Notes: generated from the letters alone by a model not told the origin. A stretch of 7,359 nt of DNA from Burkholderiaceae bacterium (GCA_023262645.1 JALRAA010000064.1:1-7359); one strand, 5' to 3'. Positions 1 to 5,301 are shown, counted from the first letter of the stretch. Translations and numbers: made by a program.

Positions 1-271
1 GGCAGACCGCGAAATGGCGCTGCGCGTGCTCTCAAAAGCCTGTGTACAGGCGGCGGCCAGAGGCGCGAAAGCAGTGATTTTGGGAGGGGCAGGTTTGGCG
101 GGTTATGCCTCTGCTTTGCAAGCGGATTGCCCCTTGCCATTGATCGACAGCGTGAGCGCGGCTTTGGACGTATATTTGGAAAACCGCATGCCTATTTCAT
201 CCACCAGCACCAATCAGTTTCACACGCCATGGAATGGCTTGTCGCAGGCGATGGAGCAGTTCAGCCTTTAG
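1..271 (+). CDS. Asp/Glu/hydantoin racemase family protein, C-terminal part
   Basis: This is the 3' end of a gene that begins left of the window. The frame is open from base 2 and ends at TAG 269-271, giving about 89 residues. The segment GAKAVILGGAGLAGYA followed by LPLIDSVSAAL is the C-terminal lobe signature of the Asp/Glu/hydantoin racemase superfamily, which includes allantoin racemase (HpxA). In classic cofactor-independent racemases this loop reads LGCAG, and its cysteine is the second acid/base residue. Here it reads LGGAG, so that cysteine is glycine and ordinary two-cysteine racemisation is doubtful. The gene ends 15 bases from the convergent M20 gene and lies next to an allantoinase, so a role on allantoin, hydantoin or a related chiral ureide is a reasonable inference. 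The family call is fairly secure. The substrate and the chemistry are not. Confidence 0.75.
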   Translation, partial: ADREMALRVLSKACVQAAARGAKAVILGGAGLAGYASALQADCPLPLIDSVSAALDVYLENRMPISSTSTNQFHTPWNGLSQAMEQFSL

Positions 272-286
272 ATTGAAGTATCTGTG

Positions 287-1531
287 TCAAGCCAACAAAT
301 CGCTCAAGCTGCGGGCAACCACTTTGGTCGCACGTCGCAAATCTTCCAGCTCGATTCGTTCGTCTGCGCGTTTGGCATGTGACTCTAAAACTGTGCGCGG
401 TCCGGCGCCATAAATCACGCCTGGAATGCCGCGTTCCACATACAAACGCACATCGGTATAGAGCGGTGTTCCAAGCGCAGGGATCGGCTCTCCAAAGACA
501 TCACTGCCGTGTTTTTGCAAAGCATCCACCAACGGTTGGTTGCCAGCCAAAGGTTTCATGGCGTTAGCCATCAAGATGCGTTTGATGTCGATATGAACAG
601 CATCTTGCGGGTCTCGTTTGGCATTGTGTTCACGAACCGCGCTGGCCAGTACTTCTCGGATGTTGGCTTCCACTTCCGCCGGGTTTTCCTCGGGGATCAT
701 GCGTCGGTCTAGTTTGAACATGACTTTCCCTGGAATCACATTGGTGTTGGTACCGCCCTCAATCAACCCGACATTGAGATAAGGGTGATGGATACCCTGT
801 ACTTTTGAGCGTATGGATTTGTACAACGTGTTTTGTGCATACAAAGCATTGAGCAAAGCCACTGCCGCTTGCAGTGCATCAACGCCGCTGTCGGGTATGG
901 CTGCGTGTGCCATGCGCCCGTGCACGGTGACTTCCATTTGCAAACATCCGTTGTGCGCAGTGACCACTTGGTAGCTGAAACCTGCCGCCATCATCAAATC
1001 TGGTTGGGTGTGGCCATTGGCCAGCAACCAGCCCGGGCCCAATTCGCCGCCAAATTCTTCGTCATAGGTGAAGTGCAATTCGACCGAGCCTTTGCTGGGT
1101 TTTGCCACAGCCTCTAGCGCCCGAACCGCAAAGGTGAATGTCGAGAAATCGCATTTACTCACAGCGGAAGCGCGCCCGTACAACTTACCGTCTTCAATCT
1201 CGGCACCGTACGGGTCGTGTGTCCAACCTTCACCGGGTGGAACCACATCGCCATGGGCGTTCAAAGCCACCACGCGCCCTTCGCCATAACGCCTGCGAAC
1301 AATCAGGTTGGTGATGGAGGTCAAGCCATGTTCTTGCACAAGTGCTGACGGAACTTCAAACGACTCGGCTTGTATACCCATGTGTTGCAACAATTCTGCA
1401 GTGCGAAGCGCATGAGGGGTGTTGTTACCGGGAGGGGTATCGGTGGGCACGCGAACCAGCTCTTGCAAAAACTTTACTTGCTCATCAAAGTGCTGGTCAA
1501 TCCATTGGTCAATGCGTTCGTAGGTGTTCAT
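287..1531 (-). CDS. M20 family amidohydrolase/peptidase (ArgE/DapE-like) with altered metal site
   Basis: The product has 414 residues, the usual length for M20 (ArgE/DapE/CPG2-like) zinc amidohydrolases, which remove acyl or amino-acid groups from amides in the cytoplasm. Visible family features are HGDVVP (His93 ligand, Asp95), GRASAVSKCD at 119-128, DEEFGG with the catalytic Glu pair 158-159, GRMAHAAIP (His209 of the dimerisation domain, roughly 193-305), GTNTNVIPG at 261-268, and ESHAKRADE (His385 ligand). The bridging-ligand motif GRGxxDxK has Val124 where Asp is expected, and the usual GEPT acidic ligand is replaced around AGFS 183-186. Two of the five classical ligands are therefore missing or moved; Asp128 might substitute for one. 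The ATG lies 9 bases after the allantoinase stop codon and has no clear ribosome-binding site, which suggests translational coupling. Allantoate amidohydrolases belong to the same superfamily, but this protein lacks their GSHxDTV-type motif, so its substrate is unknown. Confidence 0.85.
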   Translation of the reverse strand: MNTYERIDQWIDQHFDEQVKFLQELVRVPTDTPPGNNTPHALRTAELLQHMGIQAESFEVPSALVQEHGLTSITNLIVRRRYGEGRVVALNAHGDVVPPGEGWTHDPYGAEIEDGKLYGRASAVSKCDFSTFTFAVRALEAVAKPSKGSVELHFTYDEEFGGELGPGWLLANGHTQPDLMMAAGFSYQVVTAHNGCLQMEVTVHGRMAHAAIPDSGVDALQAAVALLNALYAQNTLYKSIRSKVQGIHHPYLNVGLIEGGTNTNVIPGKVMFKLDRRMIPEENPAEVEANIREVLASAVREHNAKRDPQDAVHIDIKRILMANAMKPLAGNQPLVDALQKHGSDVFGEPIPALGTPLYTDVRLYVERGIPGVIYGAGPRTVLESHAKRADERIELEDLRRATKVVARSLSDLLA

Positions 1532-1540
1532 TGCGGGCGT

Positions 1541-2488
1541 TCAAGGTTGGCGGGTTGGTACGAAGGGGTGTTCGGCTTTCCAATGGCGAGCAATATCAAT
1601 CCGTTTACACACCCACACTTTGTCGTGCTTTTGCACATGGTCTAAAAATTTTTGCAGGGCAAGTATTCGTCCGGGTCGACCAAGCAGTCGGCAATGCATA
1701 CCCACACTCATCATCTTGGGGGATGTTTCACCCTCCGCGTACAAGACATCAAAGCTGTCACGCAGATAGGTATAAAAATCTTCTGCCTGCGAATACCCTT
1801 GCGGTAAGGCAAAACGCATGTCGTTGACATCCAGTGTGTAAGGCACCACCAAATGCGGTACCACCTGTCCGTCGGATTTGCGCACTTTCATCCAAAAGGG
1901 AAGGTCGTCGCCATAGTAATCGCTGTCGTACTCAAAGCCGCCATGGTCAAGCAACAAACGGCGCGTGTTGGGGCTGTCGCGTCCGGTGTACCAACCTGAA
2001 GGGTTTTGCCCCGTCATCTGCCGAATGATGTCTATGCCAGTTTGCATATGTTGTCGCTCGGTGGCTTCGTCAATTTCTTGGTAGTTGATCCAGCGCCAAC
2101 CATGACAGGCAATTTCATGGCCGAGTTCGACAAAGGCAGCGGTCAATTCAGGGTGGCGTTGCAAGGCCATGCTGACGCCGAAAACAGTCAATGGCAACTG
2201 CCTCTTTTCAAATTCCCTCAGCAAGCGCCAAACACCAACGCGCGAGCCGTATTCGTAAATGCCTTCCATGGTCAGGTGGCGATCAGCGAAGCTGGGCGGG
2301 TTGAACATTTCAGACAGAAATTGTTCTGAGCCTGCGTCGCCGTGCAGTGTGGCGTTTTCTCCGCCTTCTTCGTAATTCAGAACAAATTGAAGCGCGATCC
2401 TGGCGCCACCAGGCCAGTGGGCATGTGGTGGGTTGCGGCCATAGCCAACCAGGTCTCTGGGGTAGGGGAGCGTGGCATCGTAAGTCAT
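1541..2488 (-). CDS. puuE: Allantoinase PuuE, cofactor-independent (polysaccharide deacetylase fold)
   Basis: The product has 315 residues and closely matches the PuuE family along its whole length. PuuE enzymes hydrolyse (S)-allantoin to allantoate without a metal and were recruited from NodB-type polysaccharide deacetylases. Recognisable segments are YPRDLVGYG (9-17), WPGGARIAL (25-33), VLNYEEGGEN (36-45, replacing the metal-binding TFDD of deacetylases), CHGWRWI (128-134, with the HxxxH metal pair lost), GWYTGRDSPNTR (165-176), VPYTLDVNDMRF (215-226) and MMSVGMHCRLLGRPGR (259-274). The protein has no signal peptide, so it is cytoplasmic. The ATG is preceded by AGGA six bases upstream, overlapping the stop codon of the upstream membrane-protein gene. 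It is the middle gene of a three-gene operon. The family call is strong. The natural substrate could be allantoin or a related cyclic ureide, and neither a urate oxidase nor another purine-degradation gene is visible here. Confidence 0.87.
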   Translation of the reverse strand: MTYDATLPYPRDLVGYGRNPPHAHWPGGARIALQFVLNYEEGGENATLHGDAGSEQFLSEMFNPPSFADRHLTMEGIYEYGSRVGVWRLLREFEKRQLPLTVFGVSMALQRHPELTAAFVELGHEIACHGWRWINYQEIDEATERQHMQTGIDIIRQMTGQNPSGWYTGRDSPNTRRLLLDHGGFEYDSDYYGDDLPFWMKVRKSDGQVVPHLVVPYTLDVNDMRFALPQGYSQAEDFYTYLRDSFDVLYAEGETSPKMMSVGMHCRLLGRPGRILALQKFLDHVQKHDKVWVCKRIDIARHWKAEHPFVPTRQP

Positions 2489-2494
2489 GCCAAA

Positions 2495-2499
2495 TCCTA
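2495..2499 (-). promoter_or_regulatory. Ribosome-binding site of puuE overlapping the upstream stop codon
   Basis: On the minus strand the sequence TAGGATTTGGCATG contains the TAG stop of the small membrane-protein gene, an AGGA Shine-Dalgarno core sharing bases with that stop, a six-base spacer and the puuE ATG. This supports the chosen puuE start and suggests coupled translation of the two genes. Confidence 0.6.
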
Positions 2500-2721
2500 C
2501 CCGATGCCCGCGTCCTTTTCCTGTTCTGCGGCTTCCTTGGCCTTGAGGTGCCGCCTGCGCAATGGTGTACCTAACAAGTACAGCAGCAATCCCAAAGGTA
2601 ATATGCCGTAAAAAATAAACGTGGTGATGGCACCCAGTATGCTGCCATGGGTCGACACCGCTTCAACCACAGACATCAGGGTGACAACAAACATCCAGGC
2701 GATTGCAACGATATACATCAT
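2497..2721 (-). CDS. Small two-helix inner-membrane protein, function unknown
   Basis: The product has 74 residues from the ATG at 2721. A second ATG follows directly, and an in-frame TTG lies three codons upstream at 2730. Two hydrophobic segments are plain: about residues 3-20 (rich in I, V, A, M) and about 28-51, which includes GAITTFIFYGILPLGLLLYL. A GTP turn and a basic RRRHLKAK stretch come next, then a charged tail, so the C-terminus probably faces the cytoplasm. The hydrophobicity pattern, the clean ending in the puuE ribosome-binding site and the 8-base gap to puuE argue for a real gene, first in the operon. Similar short uncharacterised membrane proteins occur in Burkholderiales, but I cannot name a function. 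Its size and position would allow an accessory role to transport or membrane attachment, which is speculation. The start codon is not certain. Confidence 0.7.
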   Translation of the reverse strand: MMYIVAIAWMFVVTLMSVVEAVSTHGSILGAITTFIFYGILPLGLLLYLLGTPLRRRHLKAKEAAEQEKDAGIG

Positions 2722-2734
2722 GGGTGGCAATGGA

Positions 2735-3106
2735 ATGAAAAAAAACGTACTTCATCGGTACCTTGTATGGCGAATTTTCCTGTACGGCTCATTATGGATT
2801 TCGATATCAGGGGTGTTGTCGGGCTGCGCTTCTTGGTCAACGATGCAGTCATGTCAGTCTTTGGCATATCAACAGGCCCCTACGGTTTACGACAACAACA
2901 TATTGCTCTTGCCGCGCAGTTGCCAATTCGGTTGGATCGGGGCTGGGTCGCCAATGTATAGGCTAGGGATGGCATACGATCCCATGATGTGCGATCAAAT
3001 CCAGCAAAGTCACGATCTGAATTTCGATGCTAGACGAGCTATTTTTGATGCATGCATGAAGGGGCAAGTGGCCACTAATGTTCCACCGATCACACCTTCG
3101 AGATGA
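2735..3106 (+). CDS. Putative lipoprotein with four mature-region cysteines, function unknown
   Basis: The product has 123 residues from ATG 2735, which is preceded at a seven-base spacing by GGGTGG, a partial Shine-Dalgarno. The N-terminus is a lipoprotein signal: MKKNVLHRYLVWR, a hydrophobic segment to about residue 28, then lipobox LSGC with Cys31 as the expected lipidated residue. The mature part of about 93 residues carries further cysteines at 40, 63, 86 and 107, possibly two disulfides, and ends in a proline/threonine-rich tail. Asp is absent and Ala is present at mature position +2, which is compatible with outer-membrane sorting. It is the only complete plus-strand gene in the left two thirds of the window. 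It diverges from the small membrane-protein gene and converges with the Rap1a-like gene, ending six bases from it. An upstream extension to 2621 is unlikely because it would add a long tail before the signal peptide. I do not recognise a domain. Confidence 0.7.
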   Translation: MKKNVLHRYLVWRIFLYGSLWISISGVLSGCASWSTMQSCQSLAYQQAPTVYDNNILLLPRSCQFGWIGAGSPMYRLGMAYDPMMCDQIQQSHDLNFDARRAIFDACMKGQVATNVPPITPSR

Positions 3107-3112
3107 TGAAAC

Positions 3113-3466
3113 CTATACACAAGGAAAATTAGCCACCATCACTTCGCGCACCACACTCGCAGCGTTGTAGCGGAGCAAGTCAGGTCGTTGTTGCATTTGC
3201 AAGCGAATCAAGTCGGTGATGGCATTGATCTCGGTTTTTTCATCCATGCACACGGGTGAAGCTTTGGTCAGCATCAGCGCATCGACCACGCCCATGATGT
3301 AGTTGCGACCATTGAACCGGATATTTTCAGATTCGGACAACAGACTCGACTGCAATTCACCCGCGGTCAAAAAGCGGATGCTCTTGGCGGCATGGGCGTC
3401 CTTGAATAAGACCAGCAAGGCCAAACAGGTGACCCCAAGCAACGAAAGCGATTTAAGGCGCTTCAA
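3113..3466 (-). CDS. Secreted Rap1a/Tai-like domain protein
   Basis: The product has 117 residues. Residues 1-26 form a signal peptide (basic MKRLKS, hydrophobic core, cleavage after AHA). The remainder fits the pattern of the Rap1a/Tai family, known from type VI amidase immunity proteins and many uncharacterised periplasmic proteins: FLTAGELQ at 32-39, NYIMGVVDAL at 55-64, the CMDEKT segment with Cys73, a helix ending near QRPDLL 93-98, AASVVREVM, and the terminal FPCV with Cys116. Only one cysteine pair is present where other members often have more. The start is TTG 3466, inside the last codons of the cytochrome gene with a 14-base overlap. No ATG fits, and the TTG keeps the basic start of the signal peptide. 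No clear ribosome-binding site is seen, so translation is probably coupled to the cytochrome. No effector or type VI gene is nearby, so an assembly or inhibitor role in the redox unit is as plausible as immunity. Confidence 0.7.
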   Translation of the reverse strand: MKRLKSLSLLGVTCLALLVLFKDAHAAKSIRFLTAGELQSSLLSESENIRFNGRNYIMGVVDALMLTKASPVCMDEKTEINAITDLIRLQMQQRPDLLRYNAASVVREVMVANFPCV

Positions 3467-3764
3467 CGGTGACTTTCATACTGCTGTACCAAGCAGCCAG
3501 TTGCGCGATTTCTGTGTCTGTAAGTGGTTTGGCAATCACACCCATGACTTCATGGTGTCGTTTACCGCTGCGGTAATTCTTCAATTGCTCGCTGAGGTAG
3601 ATGGCCTGTTGGCCAGCGAGGTTGGGGGCACTGGGCATGCTGGCAATGCCGTTGACGCCATGGCATAAAGAGCATGCTGCGTCAGCTTTGGCACGACCGG
3701 ACGCGACATCGTCTGCAAAGCATACGGTTGCAGACATCAAAATAAAAGCGATGGTTTTTTTCAT
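3453..3764 (-). CDS. Small periplasmic cytochrome c (class I)
   Basis: The product has 103 residues from ATG 3764. Residues 1-17 form a signal peptide (MKKTIAFIL to VCFA). The mature domain of about 86 residues has the haem-binding CSLCH at 31-35, PSAPNLAGQQ at 44-53, a YLSEQLKNYRSGKR helix at 56-69, probable axial ligand Met74 in HHEVMG, and the closing PLTDTEIAQLAAWYSSM helix. This is the usual soluble cytochrome c553/c4-like single-haem fold, acting as a periplasmic electron carrier. An upstream extension of the frame would run through the terminator hairpin and spoil the signal peptide, so it is rejected. The upstream sequence ACGAGATCCTC gives only a weak ribosome-binding site. It lies downstream of a PQQ-type dehydrogenase, so it is the likely electron acceptor of that enzyme. 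Its stop lies inside the next gene. Confidence 0.9.
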   Translation of the reverse strand: MKKTIAFILMSATVCFADDVASGRAKADAACSLCHGVNGIASMPSAPNLAGQQAIYLSEQLKNYRSGKRHHEVMGVIAKPLTDTEIAQLAAWYSSMKVTVEAP

Positions 3765-3775
3765 GAGGATCTCGT

Positions 3776-3800
3776 AAAAAAAGGGCCTCCGAAGAGGCCC
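3776..3800 (-). terminator. Intrinsic terminator just upstream of the cytochrome c start
   Basis: On the minus strand a perfect seven-base stem GGGCCTC/GAGGCCC encloses a TTCG loop, the very stable C(UUCG)G tetraloop type, and is followed by seven T residues. It lies 52 bases after the dehydrogenase stop codon and its T tract ends 11 bases before the cytochrome ATG. It should stop or thin out transcription coming from the dehydrogenase. Confidence 0.9.
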
Positions 3801-3820
3801 CACAGTTCATGTTTCAGTTG

Positions 3821-3842
3821 AACACGGGATGTGACCCGTGTT
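3821..3842 (-). repeat. Inverted repeat (hairpin) after the dehydrogenase gene
   Basis: AACACGGG and CCCGTGTT form a perfect eight-base stem around a six-base loop, starting 10 bases after the dehydrogenase stop codon. There is no T tract, so it is not a standard terminator by itself. It could protect the 3' end of the dehydrogenase mRNA or act together with the following terminator. A competing shorter pairing of 3805-3809 with 3819-3823 would exclude its arm. Confidence 0.6.
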
Positions 3843-3852
3843 TCAAGCCGAA

Positions 3853-5130
3853 TCAGTTACCGGTGTAGCTGATGCGATAGATGGCACCTGCGTAGTCGTC
3901 AGACACGAGGATAGAGCCATCAGGCAAGTTTGCGACGTCAACAGGACGGCCCAACGCGCGGTTGGTTGACTTGTCGAGGAAGCCTTCAGCAAACACTTCA
4001 GCAGGTCCTGCATTGCCATCGGCCTTGATGGGCACGAAGTTGATCAGGTAACCACTAGGTGTTGAACGGTTCCATGAACCATGCGATGCAACAAACAAGC
4101 CACCGCGGTATTTGGCGGGGAAAGCATTGCCTGTGTAGTGGGTCACGCCCAACTGTGCTTGGTGAGCGGGGAATTCCACTTGGGGGGCGATCATGCCTTC
4201 GGGTTCTGGCATGTTGGCCAGGTCAGGCGCAGCAGATGAACCTGCCACTTTGAAGCGACCGTTGTAGAAGGGGAAGCCAAAGTGTTCGCCAGCCTTGGTC
4301 AGTTTGTTCAACTCACCGGGAGGAATGTCGTCACCCAAACCGTCCACTTGGTTGTCGGTCGTCCAGATGTCGCCCTTTGGTCCGATGGTGATACCAGCGG
4401 GGTTACGCATGCCTTTGGCGTAGACCATGCGGCCTGTGCCGTCGAGGCCGTTGTAGCGAACCACACCGCCGATGCCGACTTCTTCATACAAAGCCACTTT
4501 GTCTTTGGGCTGAACGTTGTAAGGCTGGCCCAATGTGACGTAGATTTTTCCATCGTTGTCGATTTTGCAAACACGACCTGTGTGGTTGAAAGATTGCTCT
4601 TCCACAGGGATCATTTTGCCTTCGGGAACCACAACGCCCACGGCAACATCCGGACCTTCGTAGAAGTATTCGGCTGCAGGGAAGTGCAACATGCGGTTGG
4701 ATTCAGCCACCACCAAGAAACCGTCTTTGGTGAAACAAACACCATTGGGGTTGCTGAATTTGATGGCAGGTGCGAAAGGCTTGACTTCGGTGGCTGCGTC
4801 ACCGTTGTTGCGGTTGGTCACGGCCCAGACGGTGGTCTTGCGTGTACCCACGAACAACATGTTGGTGGAAGGAGCAACAGCCATGTAACGTGCGTCAGGA
4901 ACAACAGCGTACAGGTCGATTTTGAAACCGTCAGGCAACTTGATTTTTTTCAAATTCGCGCGAATGGCGTCGGCATTCTTACCTTCTTGTGGAATGGTAG
5001 GAATGTTCAAGTTGGTGTCAGTGTTGCCCATGCGTTGCAGGGTGGACAAGTTTTTGTCCTGGGCAAAAGTTGTCGTCGCGACCAACGCTGTAACGGCCAA
5101 GGTGATGGCAGAGATTTTTTTAAAGATCAC
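3853..5130 (-). CDS. PQQ-dependent sugar/sorbosone dehydrogenase family protein, periplasmic
   Basis: The product has 425 residues. The N-terminus is a signal peptide (MIFKKISAI, hydrophobic core, cleavage near TFA-QD at 23). The rest is a six-bladed beta-propeller of the soluble glucose dehydrogenase/L-sorbosone dehydrogenase family: LPDGFKI (65-71), ARYMAVAP (80-87), NHTGRV with His183 matching the catalytic base of soluble glucose dehydrogenase, GMRNPAG with Arg242-Asn243 matching the PQQ-contacting RNP motif, DDIPPGELNKL (267-277), SHGSWNR (349-355, typical of the sorbosone branch), GRPVDV (394-399) and SDDYAGAIYRISY (410-422). It should oxidise an aldose or aldehyde in the periplasm using PQQ and calcium and pass electrons to the cytochrome encoded next. 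The start is GTG 5130, supported by GAGGA six bases upstream. No pqq biosynthesis gene is in the window. The exact substrate cannot be read from the sequence. Confidence 0.87.
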   Translation of the reverse strand: MIFKKISAITLAVTALVATTTFAQDKNLSTLQRMGNTDTNLNIPTIPQEGKNADAIRANLKKIKLPDGFKIDLYAVVPDARYMAVAPSTNMLFVGTRKTTVWAVTNRNNGDAATEVKPFAPAIKFSNPNGVCFTKDGFLVVAESNRMLHFPAAEYFYEGPDVAVGVVVPEGKMIPVEEQSFNHTGRVCKIDNDGKIYVTLGQPYNVQPKDKVALYEEVGIGGVVRYNGLDGTGRMVYAKGMRNPAGITIGPKGDIWTTDNQVDGLGDDIPPGELNKLTKAGEHFGFPFYNGRFKVAGSSAAPDLANMPEPEGMIAPQVEFPAHQAQLGVTHYTGNAFPAKYRGGLFVASHGSWNRSTPSGYLINFVPIKADGNAGPAEVFAEGFLDKSTNRALGRPVDVANLPDGSILVSDDYAGAIYRISYTGN

Positions 5131-5136
5131 TTAGAT

Positions 5137-5141
5137 TCCTC
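5137..5141 (-). promoter_or_regulatory. Ribosome-binding site deciding the GTG start of the dehydrogenase
   Basis: On the minus strand GAGGA is followed by the six bases ATCTAA and then GTG. This is close to an ideal Shine-Dalgarno arrangement and is why the GTG at 5130, which gives a proper signal peptide, is preferred over later codons. Confidence 0.75.
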
Positions 5142-5204
5142 AAGCAGAAAAAAAAGGCAACATAGCCTGTACGCATCTTAACGATTCGAAGAGGAAATAA
5201 AAAA
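5142..5204 (-). promoter_or_regulatory. Probable promoter/leader region of the dehydrogenase operon
   Basis: This AT-rich stretch lies between the upstream operon's terminator and the dehydrogenase ribosome-binding site, so the promoter should be here if the terminator is effective. It includes runs of T on the coding strand. I see only weak -10-like hexamers (TATGTT, TAAGAT) without a convincing -35, so no exact promoter is claimed. Confidence 0.35.
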
Positions 5205-5228
5205 TGAAAAACCCCAGCGCCTGAGGCT
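5205..5228 (-). terminator. Intrinsic terminator of the CitE-MaoC operon
   Basis: On the minus strand CCTCAG and CTGGGG pair across a three-base GCG loop, with one G-U wobble, and the stem can extend by two weaker pairs (A-U and G-U). Five T residues follow at once, with more T-rich sequence beyond. It lies about 75 bases after the MaoC stop codon, between that gene and the dehydrogenase gene, so it separates two minus-strand transcription units. Confidence 0.7.
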
Positions 5229-5231
5229 CAT

Positions 5232-5244
5232 TAGATTCAATCTA
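5232..5244. repeat. Short palindrome TAGATT-C-AATCTA
   Basis: Six-base arms surround a single C in the AT-rich stretch between the MaoC stop codon and its terminator. It might be a protein-binding site or only a chance feature of AT-rich DNA. No T tract or promoter is clearly linked to it. Confidence 0.35.
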
Positions 5245-5301
5245 TTTGAGCTATTGAAGTTTCATTTATAAAACTATGGGTTTATTCAATCGAAATGCAT
5301 T

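Noticed and set aside
287..1531. Calling the M20 gene allantoate amidohydrolase (allC) because it follows puuE
   Set aside because: It lacks the characteristic GSHxDTV-type motif of that branch and is ArgE/DapE-like with an altered metal site.
1342..1827. A 161-codon plus-strand open frame spanning the M20/puuE junction
   Set aside because: It runs opposite two genes with clear homology and its product has no domain-like pattern.
2621..2734. Longer lipoprotein start at 2621
   Set aside because: It would add 38 residues before the signal peptide and lie opposite the membrane-protein gene; Met 2735 gives a normal lipoprotein signal and has a partial Shine-Dalgarno.
3113..3466. Reading the Rap1a-like gene as evidence of a type VI secretion effector-immunity pair
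   Set aside because: No effector, VgrG, Hcp or other secretion gene is present, and the overlap is with a cytochrome gene.
3765..3803. Longer cytochrome c start, extending the frame to 3803
   Set aside because: The extension would be translated from the terminator hairpin and would place 13 residues before a perfect signal peptide starting at Met 3764.
4282..5181. A 299-codon open frame on the plus strand opposite the PQQ dehydrogenase gene
   Set aside because: The minus-strand protein has full-length family motifs, a signal peptide and a good ribosome-binding site. The plus-strand product is rich in His and Val and shows no recognisable motif, as expected of an antisense shadow.
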